Assembly: GCA_023511295.1 (NCBI GenBank)
Contig: JAIMBT010000008.1
Span: forward strand, 62,001 to 126,000
From: Alicyclobacillus sp.
Lineage (GTDB): Bacteria > Bacillota > Bacilli > Alicyclobacillales > Alicyclobacillaceae
Length of the DNA stretch: 64,000 nucleotides
Direction of reading: 5' to 3'
In this document: one piece after another, positions 52,452 to 61,175 of the stretch
How positions within the stretch are numbered: the stretch's first letter is position 1
Layout: each line of letters starts with the position of its first letter
Position numbers and translations under genes: made by a program
Notes under the pieces: generated by a model
Told to the model about the DNA's origin: nothing
The model's database searches: none
Seen by the model: only the letters and a program-made list of their open reading frames with translations

Positions 52452-52913
52452 ATGGAATACGTGGGTCATTCCGTCCTGCAGAAGAACTATATGTACCTTT
52501 CGTTCCCCAGTCGTTCCGAGAACGAGTCGCTCGCCCGCGTCGCGGTCGCGGCGTTTGCGACGGCTTTGGACCCGACGTTGGAACAACTGACCGAGTTGAA
52601 GACGGCGGTGTCGGAAGCGGTCACCAACGCCATCATCCACGGTTACGAAGGGCAGGAAGGGGAAGTCCGCTTGCGCTGCGCGATTGAAGGGGGCGCGGTG
52701 GAAGTCGTGGTGGAAGACGACGGTGTCGGCATTGCGGACCTCGAGCAGGCGCGCCAACCAATGTACACCTCGCGGCCGGAGCTTGAACGATCCGGTATGG
52801 GGCTCACCATCATGGAAAACTTTGTCGATGCGTTGTGGATCGACTCCGTTCCGGGTCAGGGCACCTGTGTCCGTATGCGCAAGGTGATTCAACCTGATCC
52901 GGTCAGCCAGTAG
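52452..52913 (+). CDS. spoIIAB: Anti-sigma F factor / serine kinase SpoIIAB
   Basis: A 153-residue GHKL-fold kinase. ATP-binding motifs: [15 protein letters not shown] (N box), [15 protein letters not shown] (G1) and [16 protein letters not shown] (G2). It phosphorylates SpoIIAA and holds sigma-F inactive. Confidence 0.96.
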   Translation: MEYVGHSVLQKNYMYLSFPSRSENESLARVAVAAFATALDPTLEQLTELKTAVSEAVTNAIIHGYEGQEGEVRLRCAIEGGAVEVVVEDDGVGIADLEQARQPMYTSRPELERSGMGLTIMENFVDALWIDSVPGQGTCVRMRKVIQPDPVSQ

Positions 52914-52927
52914 CGGGAGTGGCGGCG

Positions 52928-53677
52928 ATGGACCACGCGAAGGACACAGAGGCGCGAAAGTACTCTGACGACGAGATCCGGCAGCTCATCCGCGACAGCC
53001 AGGCCGGGCAGACCGCGGCCCGCGATGCGCTGGTGTTGGCCAATCAGCGCCTGGTGTGGGCCGTCGTGCAACGCTTTCTCGGGCGAGGCTATGACCCTGA
53101 GGACCTGTTTCAAATCGGGTGCATTGGTCTCATGAAGGCCATCGACAAGTTTGATCTCGCGTTCGACGTGAAGTTTTCCACGTATGCGGTTCCGATGATC
53201 ATCGGCGAGATTCAACGGTTTCTCCGCGACGACAGCACGGTGAAGGTGAGCCGGAGCCTGAAAGAGACGGCCAAACACATTCGCCATGCGCGCGACGAGT
53301 TGGCGAAAAGGCTCGGTCGCCAGCCGCGCATCCACGAAATTGCCGAGGAACTGGGCATCGAACCTTCGGAAGTCGTATTCGCTCAGGAGGCCCTCCGCGC
53401 GCCGGCGTCGATTCACGAAACCGTCTACGAGAATGACGGCGACCCCATCTACTTGATGGACCAGATTGCTGAAGAGGAAAACGTCGGCTGGTTCGACAAG
53501 ATTGCGCTGCACGAGATCTTGAACAAACTGCCGGAACGCGAGCGACTGATTGTCTACCTGCGCTTCTTCAAAGATAAGACGCAATCAGATGTTGCCCGAG
53601 TGCTCGGGATTTCGCAGGTGCAGGTATCGCGCCTGGAGAAACGAATCCTGCAGACGATTCGAGACGAGTTAACGTGA
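52928..53677 (+). CDS. sigF: RNA polymerase sigma factor SigF
   Basis: A 249-residue group 3 sigma factor; ATG 52928 preferred (GGGAG nine bases ahead) over GTG 52919. Regions 2 (NQRLVWAVVQRFLGRGYDPE, EDLFQIGCIGLMKAID), 3 and 4 (LIVYLRFFKDKTQSDVARVL) are complete. First forespore-specific sigma factor. Confidence 0.96.
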   Translation: MDHAKDTEARKYSDDEIRQLIRDSQAGQTAARDALVLANQRLVWAVVQRFLGRGYDPEDLFQIGCIGLMKAIDKFDLAFDVKFSTYAVPMIIGEIQRFLRDDSTVKVSRSLKETAKHIRHARDELAKRLGRQPRIHEIAEELGIEPSEVVFAQEALRAPASIHETVYENDGDPIYLMDQIAEEENVGWFDKIALHEILNKLPERERLIVYLRFFKDKTQSDVARVLGISQVQVSRLEKRILQTIRDELT

Positions 53678-53702
53678 CAAGGGTGAGACGGGTCCCGCAG
53701 GT

Positions 53703-53731
53703 GCGGCCGGAGGAGCGGCCGCGCCTTTTTT
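53703..53731 (+). terminator. Rho-independent terminator after sigF
   Basis: GCGGCCG (53703-53709) pairs with CGGCCGC (53716-53722), followed by GCCTTTTTT. It separates the spoIIA operon from the spoVA genes. Confidence 0.85.
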
Positions 53732-53785
53732 CGCATTGGGGCTCCCGTTGGTGGACACACTAACCAGCGGCAAGGAGGGGGCACC

Positions 53786-54244
53786 ATGAAAGCAGCGAGT
53801 CGAGACGACAGGGTGACGTACCAACAGTTGGTTGACCGCAATCGGCCAGCGCGCCCCGTGGTCGCGAACACCATTCGAGCGTTCGTCGTCGGCGGGGGGA
53901 TCTGTGTCATCGGTCAAGTTGTACAGACCGTGTTCGTGCGCTTTGGGCACTTCAGCCAAACGGACGCGGCCAACCCGACGGTCGCGGTGATGATCTTCCT
54001 GTCGGTCCTGTTCACGTCACTTGGAGTCTATGACCGGTTTGCACAGTGGGCGGGAGCAGGATCCGCTGTACCTGTCACCGGGTTTGCCAACACCATGGCC
54101 GCAGCCGCCATCGAACACCGCAGTGAAGGCTGGGTGGCTGGCATCGGCGGCAACATGTTCAAGTTGGCCGGACCCGTCATCGTCTACGGCGTCGTCAGTG
54201 CATTTGTCGTCGCCATCGTCCGCTTCGCACTGACTCATCTCTGA
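53786..54244 (+). CDS. spoVAC: Stage V sporulation protein AC
   Basis: A 152-residue membrane protein; ATG after AAGGAGGGGG. Hydrophobic segments: FVVGGGICVIGQVVQTVF, VAVMIFLSVLFTSLGVYD, and a third at the C-terminus (VIVYGVVSAFVVAIVRFAL). Family phrase AGAGSAVPVTGFANTMAAA is clear. SpoVA channel part that moves dipicolinate in and out of spores. Confidence 0.93.
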   Translation: MKAASRDDRVTYQQLVDRNRPARPVVANTIRAFVVGGGICVIGQVVQTVFVRFGHFSQTDAANPTVAVMIFLSVLFTSLGVYDRFAQWAGAGSAVPVTGFANTMAAAAIEHRSEGWVAGIGGNMFKLAGPVIVYGVVSAFVVAIVRFALTHL

Positions 54245-54323
54245 TGGCGCTGGGGCTGCGCGTGAGAACCTGCGACTTGGGTCGGCAGGAGCATCCAGCA
54301 TGAAGGGAAGAGGAGGGACGGAG

Positions 54324-55346
54324 ATGCCGAAGGTCGGTCGTCAAACCTGGGTTTTTCCGAGTGCGCCGGGCGTGATTGCCACCGGTACCGTGGCCGGGAA
54401 AGTGGAGAGCGAAGGACCGCTCGGCGCGTGCTTTGACGTGCAGATCACCGAAGCTGGCATGCAGGGTCCGTCCTGGGAGAAAGACGAACAGGCGCTGTTC
54501 TATCGGGCCGCAGAGACGGCGCTTCGCAAGGCCAACCTCCGGCCGCAGGACCTAGATCTCGTGATTGGCGGAGATCTGAACGCCCAATTGACAGGGTTTT
54601 ACTACGGTCTCCGAGAGATTGCGGCCCCGAAACTCGGCGTGTACAGCGCTTGTTCCACGTTCACAGAGTCCGTGGCAGTGGCGGCGCTGGCGCTGGAGGC
54701 GGGGTTCGCGGAACGGGTTCTGATTGGCGCCTGCAGCCACAACTCCAGTGCAGAGCGCCAGTTTCGCTTCCCGACGGAGTACGGCGTTCAGAAACCGGCG
54801 ACCGCGCAGCGCACGGTGACCGGCGCAGGCGCTGCCGTGCTCTCACAAGAGGTTGCGCCGGTTGTGGTTACGGCGGCTACGATTGGTGAAGTTGTGGATT
54901 ACGGCATCACGGACGCCTGGGAGTATGGGGCTGCGATGGCGCCAGCTGCAGCGCACACGATTGGCGCCCACCTGACGGACACCGGCCGGTCACTGGCCGA
55001 TTTCGACTGCATCGCGACGGGCGATCTCGGCCGTATGGGGCATGCGCTCCTGCGGGACCTACTGGGGCAGGCCGGTCACGACCCAGGGGAATGCCTGACC
55101 GATTGTGGTCTCCTCATCTTCCGGCCGGACCAACCCGAGGTGATGGCCGGCGGCAGCGGCGCTGCGTGTTCTGCGCTGGTAACGCTGGGGCACCTGTTGG
55201 AACAGTTGAAAAACGGGAGTTGGCAGCGGATTTTGGTCTGTGCCACGGGCGCGCTGTTGTCACAGGTGATGTCTCAGCAGAAGGAGACCATCCCGTCCAT
55301 CTCACACGCAATCGTCTTTGAACGCAGGGAGGTCAACCATGCATGA
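54324..55346 (+). CDS. spoVAD: Stage V sporulation protein AD
   Basis: A 340-residue thiolase-fold protein; ATG 54324 after AGGAGGGACGG (ATG 54300 is less likely). Cys in LGVYSACSTFTESVA, DVQITEAG, and CIATGDLGRMGHALL. Binds dipicolinic acid. Overlaps the next gene by four bases. Confidence 0.94.
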   Translation: MPKVGRQTWVFPSAPGVIATGTVAGKVESEGPLGACFDVQITEAGMQGPSWEKDEQALFYRAAETALRKANLRPQDLDLVIGGDLNAQLTGFYYGLREIAAPKLGVYSACSTFTESVAVAALALEAGFAERVLIGACSHNSSAERQFRFPTEYGVQKPATAQRTVTGAGAAVLSQEVAPVVVTAATIGEVVDYGITDAWEYGAAMAPAAAHTIGAHLTDTGRSLADFDCIATGDLGRMGHALLRDLLGQAGHDPGECLTDCGLLIFRPDQPEVMAGGSGAACSALVTLGHLLEQLKNGSWQRILVCATGALLSQVMSQQKETIPSISHAIVFERREVNHA

Positions 55347-55702
55347 GCTGGACCATCTTCATCTGGGCCTTCTTGGTCGGCGGTGCCATTTGCGCCGTCG
55401 GTCAGTTGATCATGGATATCGGAAAACTCCCGCCGGGCAACGTGATGGTCATCCTGGTGGTGGCCGGGGCCATCCTGGACGGGTTGGGGTGGTATGATCC
55501 GCTCGTCCGCTTCGCTGGTGCGGGCGCTTCGGTGCCGATTACGAGTTTCGGGAACGCGTTGGTCCACGGCGCCTTGGCAGAGGCCAGTCGGCACGGCTGG
55601 ATTGGCCTCATCACCGGCATCTTTGAGGTGACCAGCGCTGGGGTGTCGGCGGCCATCATCTTCGCCTTCCTCGCCTCGCTGGTCGCTCGCCCGAAAGGCT
55701 GA
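55343..55702 (+). CDS. spoVAEB: Stage V sporulation protein AE (SpoVAEb)
   Basis: A 119-residue membrane protein related to SpoVAC, with three or four hydrophobic segments (WTIFIWAFLVGGAICAVGQL; MVILVVAGAILDGLGWYD; GVSAAIIFAFLASL) and the phrase AGAGASVPITSFGNALVHGA. ATGA overlap with spoVAD. Confidence 0.92.
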   Translation: MSWTIFIWAFLVGGAICAVGQLIMDIGKLPPGNVMVILVVAGAILDGLGWYDPLVRFAGAGASVPITSFGNALVHGALAEASRHGWIGLITGIFEVTSAGVSAAIIFAFLASLVARPKG

Positions 55703-56298
55703 TGGGGAAAAAGCGCGTGATCTTGGTGACCGACGGCGACACGTTGGCACGGCGCGCGCTGGAGATGGCGGCGAAGCGGCTTCACCTTCGCGTCATCTCT
55801 CGGACCGCGGGCAATCCGACGCGGTTGTCGGGGACGGAGATTGTCCGTTATGTCAAGCAGACACCGTACGACCCTGTGTTGGTGATGTTTGACGACAACG
55901 GGGACCTGCACCAGGCGGGCGGGGAAGAGGCGTTGCGCGTCCTGTGTTCGCATCCAGACATCGAAGTGATTGGGGCGCTGGCCGTTGCGTCCAACACGTC
56001 ATCTGTCCAGGGCGTCGGGGTGGACTTCTCCATCGACGCGAGCGGACAGCGCGTGGAAACCGGCGTCGACAAGCTGGGTCGGCCCATCCCACGCTTTCTC
56101 GTCTTCGGCGATACGGTGGACGCGCTGCGGGACTTGGACCTGCCCGTGATTGTCGGGATTGGCGACATCGGCAAGATGCACGGCGCAGACGCACCCGAAC
56201 GGGCTGCGCCGGTGACGACGGCCGCGATTGCCGCCATCCTCGATGCGTACGAACGGGCGCACCGCAGAACGCACGGCGGCCCGGGCAACCGCGGGTGA
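55702..56298 (+). CDS. spoVAEA: SpoVAEa (soluble SpoVA component)
   Basis: A 198-residue soluble protein; ATG shares one base with the preceding stop. Motifs: KKRVILVTDGDTLARRALEM, VMFDDNGD, and VIVGIGDIGKMHGADAPERA, typical of SpoVAEa. The protein is found in the spore germination machinery. No spoVAA, spoVAB or spoVAF in this stretch. Confidence 0.9.
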   Translation: MGKKRVILVTDGDTLARRALEMAAKRLHLRVISRTAGNPTRLSGTEIVRYVKQTPYDPVLVMFDDNGDLHQAGGEEALRVLCSHPDIEVIGALAVASNTSSVQGVGVDFSIDASGQRVETGVDKLGRPIPRFLVFGDTVDALRDLDLPVIVGIGDIGKMHGADAPERAAPVTTAAIAAILDAYERAHRRTHGGPGNRG

Positions 56299-56344
56299 TG
56301 CTGCATACACTGCTGGCAAGTCCCGAGAGAGGAGTGCGTTCCCG

Positions 56345-56479
56345 ATGATGAGCGTGTTGTTGTTTCTGCCGCGCTTGTTTCGGTACTTTGGCATGTTTCA
56401 AACGGTGCTGGGCTTTGTCCGCCCGCTGTGGCCGCAGCTCTCCCGCATCTGGCGGCGACCGCTCCCGTCTGCTGCCTGA
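56345..56479 (+). CDS. Small hydrophobic protein, 44 residues
   Basis: ATG 56345 (or 56348) after GAGAGGAG. The N-terminal half is hydrophobic/aromatic (VLLFLPRLFRYFGMFQTVLG), the end is basic (RIWRRPLPSAA). No known family. It lies 46 bases after spoVAEa and could be a small spore membrane protein. Moderate ribosome site. Confidence 0.4.
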   Translation: MMSVLLFLPRLFRYFGMFQTVLGFVRPLWPQLSRIWRRPLPSAA

Positions 56480-56620
56480 CACCTCCGGCCCGGCACGGGT
56501 TTGACGCCCGTGCCGTCCGTCGGCAGGAATTGGGCGGAAACGCGCTCTGTTTCGCTTCTCCATCTCCCCGGAACTCGCCCATCCCAGCCTCGTCCCGTCC
56601 CCGGCACCATTCCAGTTGTG

Positions 56621-56629
56621 TGCTATAAT
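56621..56629 (+). promoter_or_regulatory. Extended -10 promoter before the site-2 protease gene
   Basis: TGCTATAAT (TG-n-TATAAT), expected start near 56636, 44 bases before the M50 gene. No strong -35. The rest of the 56480-56680 gap shows nothing else. Confidence 0.65.
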
Positions 56630-56679
56630 GAACCCACCACACGAGCCCGGCTGTTCAGAGGGGCAGGGGAGTTGCCGCG

Positions 56680-57318
56680 TTGTTTCAGAATGTCCTGGAC
56701 CCATCGTTTATCTTTCGTCTCATTGCGATTTTGGTCGGGTTGGTGTTGCACGAGTTTGCCCACGCGTTGGCGGCCGATTGGTTGGGGGACCGCACGGCTC
56801 GGCTGGCGGGGCGCGTCACGCTGAATCCGCTCGCCCATCTGGACCCCCTCGGTCTCATCATGATCTTGTTCGCGCCCATCGGCTGGGCCAAGCCGACACC
56901 GGTTGATCCTGGTCGTCTGCGCCACCCGCGGTCTGGCGCCGCGCTGGTCGCCCTGGCGGGGCCGGTCATGAACCTCCTCGTGGCGCTGGTCGGACTGTTG
57001 GTTCTGGTCAATGGGTTCCCAGCTCCCGTATCCCTCGTCGGCTTCTTGCCACAGGCACTGTGGTGGCTGGTGAGTGTCAACGCGTATCTGTTCATCTTCA
57101 ACCTGATTCCCATCCCGCCACTCGACGGCGGGCATATCCTGAGCAACCTGTTGCCGTACCGCGCGGAGCGACGCTACCGGGTCCTCGAGGCGTATGGACC
57201 CTTTCTTTTGCTTTTGCTGGTCCTCATCCCGCCCATTCGAAACCACGTTCTGTACCCGCTGCTCAACGGTACGCTGGCGGTGCTGTTACACCTGTTCGGT
57301 ATGCGCGGGGTCTGGTAG
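56680..57318 (+). CDS. Site-2 protease family zinc metallopeptidase (M50)
   Basis: A 212-residue membrane protein with TTG start. Zinc motif HEFAHALAADWLGD in the first TM segment and NLIPIPPLDGGHIL as the second site (Asp ligand). Related to YwhC/YdjM type peptidases. Starts a run with scpA and scpB. Confidence 0.9.
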   Translation: MFQNVLDPSFIFRLIAILVGLVLHEFAHALAADWLGDRTARLAGRVTLNPLAHLDPLGLIMILFAPIGWAKPTPVDPGRLRHPRSGAALVALAGPVMNLLVALVGLLVLVNGFPAPVSLVGFLPQALWWLVSVNAYLFIFNLIPIPPLDGGHILSNLLPYRAERRYRVLEAYGPFLLLLLVLIPPIRNHVLYPLLNGTLAVLLHLFGMRGVW

Positions 57319-57336
57319 CCGAGGAGGAGATCGCCT

Positions 57337-58068
57337 GTGGCGTATGAGGTGGTGTTGGAACAGTTCACCGGTCCGCTGGATCTCTTGTTACACCTCATCC
57401 GAAGGCAGGAGATCAACATCCACGACATTCCCATGGCCCTCATTACGGAACAGTTCATGGACTACCTCCGTGCGATGGAGGAACTGTCGTTGGAGGTGAC
57501 GAGTGAGTTTCTCGTCATGGCGGCCACCCTGTTGGCCATCAAGAGTCGCATGCTGCTGCCTCGGCGAAACCGCGAGCAGCCAGACGGAGAAGTCGCCGCG
57601 GAAGACCCCCGCGAGGAGCTGGTGCGGCAGTTGGTGGAGTACCAACGGGCTAAGTGGGCGGCCGGCGCCTTGAAATCGCGCGTCCAACTGCAGAGTCTCG
57701 TGTATACGCGGCCCCCTGCCGACCTGCGTCCGTATCGCCCGTCCGGCCCGCCGGTCACCGAGGTTTCGATGTGGGAGATGGTGGACGCCTTTCGGCGATT
57801 GCTGCTGCGCTTGCCGAAGGAGCCGAGGGTCGCTGAGATCAAAGGACAGGTCATCGCGGTCGAAGACCGAATGGAACTCGTGCAGACGCGGTTGCGCGCG
57901 TGGGGTCGGACAACGTTTACCACCTTGTTGCAGGGCGCCCGCACGCGCGCGGAACTGGTTGCGACGTTTCTGGCCGTGTTGGAACTGATGAAACTTCGCG
58001 TCATCCGATGCAGTCAAGCCGCGCCGTTCGCGGAGATTGAGATTGTGATGGAGGAGGCGCCGACGTGA
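57337..58068 (+). CDS. scpA: Segregation and condensation protein A
   Basis: A 243-residue kleisin; GTG after CGAGGAGGAG. N-terminal motif FTGPLDLLLHLIRRQEINI and a C-terminal winged helix (VATFLAVLELMKLRVIRC). Partner of Smc and ScpB. The start overlaps nothing, but its stop overlaps scpB by four bases. Confidence 0.95.
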   Translation: MAYEVVLEQFTGPLDLLLHLIRRQEINIHDIPMALITEQFMDYLRAMEELSLEVTSEFLVMAATLLAIKSRMLLPRRNREQPDGEVAAEDPREELVRQLVEYQRAKWAAGALKSRVQLQSLVYTRPPADLRPYRPSGPPVTEVSMWEMVDAFRRLLLRLPKEPRVAEIKGQVIAVEDRMELVQTRLRAWGRTTFTTLLQGARTRAELVATFLAVLELMKLRVIRCSQAAPFAEIEIVMEEAPT

Positions 58069-58634
58069 TTGTCTCGCTGCTCGGGCCACTGGAGGCGTTG
58101 TTGTTCGCCGCAGGAAGTGAGGGGATTGCCACGGACGAGCTGGCCCGCCTGCTGGATGTGCCGGTGGCTGAGGTACGGTCTCTCTGTGCGCAGCTCAAAC
58201 AGACCTACGAAGACCGGGGGAGCGGGATTGACCTCGTGGAACTCGCCGGAGCTTGGCAGCTGGTGACACGGCCGGAACACGCTCCGTACCTCCGTCGCCT
58301 CGCAACCGCACCGAGCAATCCGGGGCTTAGTCAGGCCGCCCTTGAAGTGTTGGCCATTGTCGCCTACCGGCAGCCCATCAGCCGCGCCCAGGTGGAGGAG
58401 GTGCGCGGTGTCCAATCGGACAGCGTGCTGCAGACCTTGCTCCACCGGCAGTTGGTATGCGAAGTGGGCCGCATGGAGGCACCCGGTCGCCCCATCCTGT
58501 ACGGGACCACGCCGCTGTTCCTGCAGGTCTTCGGACTGCGCAGCCTAGAGGATTTGCCACCCTTGCCGGAGGTGGACGTCTCCGAGGACGACCTCTCGCT
58601 GTTTCACATCGCACCGTCCGTCCCCCGAGACTAG
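58065..58634 (+). CDS. scpB: Segregation and condensation protein B
   Basis: A 189-residue protein with two winged helices; ALLFAAGSEGIATDELARLL and VLAIVAYRQPISRAQVEEVR are typical. GTG start in a GTGA overlap. Works with Smc-ScpA in chromosome segregation. Confidence 0.95.
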   Translation: MIVSLLGPLEALLFAAGSEGIATDELARLLDVPVAEVRSLCAQLKQTYEDRGSGIDLVELAGAWQLVTRPEHAPYLRRLATAPSNPGLSQAALEVLAIVAYRQPISRAQVEEVRGVQSDSVLQTLLHRQLVCEVGRMEAPGRPILYGTTPLFLQVFGLRSLEDLPPLPEVDVSEDDLSLFHIAPSVPRD

Positions 58635-58717
58635 CGCCATTCCGCCGTCAGCCGTGCATGATCTTCCCTCATCCGGGAACGATACAGCCGTCTGGAAGCT
58701 GAAGGTGGGAACGCCGC

Positions 58718-59425
58718 GTGATCTCGACATCCCTCATCCTCCTTGCGATTGCGCTCATCATCACCGGTCTGTTCTGTTCCAACATCCAGTTTGAGGCGAA
58801 GGTGCTGCAGCAGCAGGACCAAGTGGATGCGCAGGTCCGTGTTCAGGCTCTCTGGGGCATCGTCCGCTTCCACCGCTCGTTGCGCCAGCTGAACACCGTA
58901 CCGACCCGGGAGGGCCTCGCGGTGGAGTCCGTGACGGGCCGAGACCCAACCCGCGCCACAGACCGCGCGTCCAGCGTCCACGCGTTCACGGCGCAGGAAC
59001 TGTGGCACATCGTCCGGCACTTCGGGGCGTACCGCGCGTTGGCTCGCCGCTGCTGGCGTCCGCTTCGCGCGACCTTGGCCCGCGTGCGCGTGCCGACGCT
59101 GGAGGTTCGCGTCGAGCTGGGTACGGGGGACGCTGTGTCCACGGGTTGCTTGGTCGGTGCGGCGTGGGGCGTTCTCGGCATCGTGCTCGGCGGCCTGGAA
59201 GCGTTGGTGCGGCTCCAAACCCCGCCGCGACTGATGGTTCACCCGGAGTTTCGCGCGCCGACACTGCGCCTCGAGGGACGCTGTATAGGCCGCCTCCGGC
59301 TCGGATACGCTATCCTCGGAGCGATGCAGCTGTTCGTCACGTGGCACAGAAGCCGCAGGGACCTTGGCATCGAAACCCGGCAAGGCGAGGAGGACGAAGC
59401 ATGGAGCACCCCATCCAAGGGCTGA
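58718..59425 (+). CDS. DUF2953 protein (YtfI-like)
   Basis: A 235-residue protein with GTG start after GAAGGTGGGA. N-terminal hydrophobic segment (ILLAIALIITGLFCS), a domain ending GRLRLGYAILGAMQLFV. DUF2953 proteins are usually encoded just before gerW/ytfJ, as here; overlaps it by 25 bases. Probably spore-related; molecular function unknown. Confidence 0.8.
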   Translation: MISTSLILLAIALIITGLFCSNIQFEAKVLQQQDQVDAQVRVQALWGIVRFHRSLRQLNTVPTREGLAVESVTGRDPTRATDRASSVHAFTAQELWHIVRHFGAYRALARRCWRPLRATLARVRVPTLEVRVELGTGDAVSTGCLVGAAWGVLGIVLGGLEALVRLQTPPRLMVHPEFRAPTLRLEGRCIGRLRLGYAILGAMQLFVTWHRSRRDLGIETRQGEEDEAWSTPSKG

Positions 59426-59838
59426 TGAAGACGGCCATGGAGAACATCCGCGAAATGGTCGACGTGAACACCATCATCGGCGATCCGGTGGAGACGCCGG
59501 ACGGGACCGTCATTCTACCCGTGTCGCGCGTCGGATTTGGGTTTGCAGCGGGTGGGTCGGAGTTCGAGGGGCAGGGCTTAAAGAACAGCGCCCCGTCGGC
59601 AACAGACGGTCAGCACCCGTTCGGCGGCGGCTCGGGCGGCGGTGTGTCGATCATTCCCATCGGATTTCTCATTGTCAAAGGTGAGAACGTCCGCCTGCTC
59701 TCGACGGATAACCAGAACCAGTTGTACGACCGGTTGATTGACATGGCCCCACAGGTCGTGGAAAAAATCCAGTCGATGTTCAAGTCGGGGGCGGCGAAGC
59801 CGCCAGAGCCCGTGCCGACTGCGCACAGTCAGATGTAG
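59401..59838 (+). CDS. ytfJ: Sporulation protein GerW/YtfJ family
   Basis: A 145-residue protein; ATG after GGCGAGGAGGA. Motif MENIREMVDVNTIIGDPVET, VILPVSRVGFGFAAGGSEF and a Gly-rich segment GGGSGGGVSIIPIGFLIV. The B. subtilis homologue (GerW) is needed for L-alanine germination. Family call is firm. Confidence 0.92.
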   Translation: MEHPIQGLMKTAMENIREMVDVNTIIGDPVETPDGTVILPVSRVGFGFAAGGSEFEGQGLKNSAPSATDGQHPFGGGSGGGVSIIPIGFLIVKGENVRLLSTDNQNQLYDRLIDMAPQVVEKIQSMFKSGAAKPPEPVPTAHSQM

Positions 59839-59943
59839 GAGGGCCGCGGCGAATCCATCTCGCGCTGGACAACCAGTCGTAATTCTGTCCAAGCTGGCAT
59901 ACCCATGAAACAGACCTGAAACTCTGTTCCTGGGGGTGCCGGC

Positions 59944-60531
59944 TTGATTGATCTTATTTGGCTGTTGCTGTTCGTGTCCGGACTCGTCACGGCTGCCCTC
60001 ACGGGCAAGATTGGCGCGGTGTCCCAAGCGGTACTGGGCGGTGCCGCCTCCGGCGTCGAGCTGGCCATCGGCCTCATCAGCGTGATCGCGTTCTGGCTCG
60101 GCATCATGAACATCGCGGAGAAGGCCGGCTTGGTCCAGGTGCTCGCGCGGTTGCTGAAGCCGGTCGGCCGCTTTCTGTACCCGTCGGTACCGGAAGACCA
60201 CCCCGCGATGGGGAGCATTCTCGCCAACATGAGCGCCAACATCCTCGGCCTCGGCAACGCGGCCACGCCGCTCGGACTCAAGGCGATGCAGGAACTGCAG
60301 ACGCTGAACGAAGACAAAGAAACGGCGAGTGACGCCATGTGCACCTTGCTCGCCATCAATACGGCGAGCATCTGCCTGATTCCGACGACCGTGATCGCCG
60401 TGCGCATGCAGTACGGATCGGCGCATCCAACCTCCATCGTCGGTACGACGTTTGTCGCGACCGCGATTGGCACGGCTGCGGCCATCATCTTGGACCGGCT
60501 GTTTCGTCGCCTGTCGAAACGGAGGCGATAG
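59944..60531 (+). CDS. spmA: Spore maturation protein A
   Basis: A 195-residue membrane protein with TTG start after CTGGGGG. Motifs: GIMNIAEKAGLVQVLARLLK, MSANILGLGNAATPLGLKAM, LLAINTASICLIPTTVIAVR. Nucleoside recognition (Gate) domain. With SpmB needed for spore core dehydration. dacB, which precedes spmA in B. subtilis, is absent. Confidence 0.92.
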   Translation: MIDLIWLLLFVSGLVTAALTGKIGAVSQAVLGGAASGVELAIGLISVIAFWLGIMNIAEKAGLVQVLARLLKPVGRFLYPSVPEDHPAMGSILANMSANILGLGNAATPLGLKAMQELQTLNEDKETASDAMCTLLAINTASICLIPTTVIAVRMQYGSAHPTSIVGTTFVATAIGTAAAIILDRLFRRLSKRRR

Positions 60532-60533
60532 CG

Positions 60534-61082
60534 GTGCAAGCGTTCATTACGGCTGTCTCGGAGTGGATGTTGCCACTGCTCATCGCAGGCATCCTGGTGG
60601 CGGGTCTCGTCCGCAAGGTGCCGATCTACAACACGTTTGTCGACGGCGCGAAAAGCGGGTTCGGCACGTCCATCCGCCTGATTCCCCACCTGGTGGCCAT
60701 GATGGTGGCGGTTCAGGTGTTTCGCGCGTCCGGAGCGATGGACCTTCTGATGCAAGGGCTGTCGCCGGTGCTTCACTGGTTGCACATCCCGCCAGAGGTC
60801 GCGCCGATGGGGCTGCTCCGGCCCATCACGAACATGGGGTCACTCGCGCTGATGGCGGATATCTTCAAAGTGCACGGACCAGATTCCTGGATTGGCCAGC
60901 TCGCTTCCACCATGCAGGCAGCCAGTGACACAACGCTCTACGTCGTCACCGTGTACTTTGGCAGTGTCGGGATTCGCAAGATGCGGTACGCCCTGAAAGT
61001 CGGCCTGCTGGCCGATTTAGCGAGCGTGCTCGGCAGTCTCGTCGCCGTCTATCTCCTGCTCGGGCCGATGCCGCATGCGTAG
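60534..61082 (+). CDS. spmB: Spore maturation protein B
   Basis: A 182-residue membrane protein; GTG 60534 after GGAGGCG, two bases after spmA. Gate-domain motifs: LVRKVPIYNTFVDGAKSGF, LIPHLVAMMVAVQVFRASG, AASDTTLYVVTVYFGSVGI. Pairs with SpmA. Confidence 0.93.
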   Translation: MQAFITAVSEWMLPLLIAGILVAGLVRKVPIYNTFVDGAKSGFGTSIRLIPHLVAMMVAVQVFRASGAMDLLMQGLSPVLHWLHIPPEVAPMGLLRPITNMGSLALMADIFKVHGPDSWIGQLASTMQAASDTTLYVVTVYFGSVGIRKMRYALKVGLLADLASVLGSLVAVYLLLGPMPHA

Positions 61083-61175
61083 ATGCACCGATTTGCGCGC
61101 TGGGCGATGCGAATGCTGACGAGTAGGCTATAATAGGGTAGAGATTTGGAACGCGATTCCTGAGGGAGATAGGAT

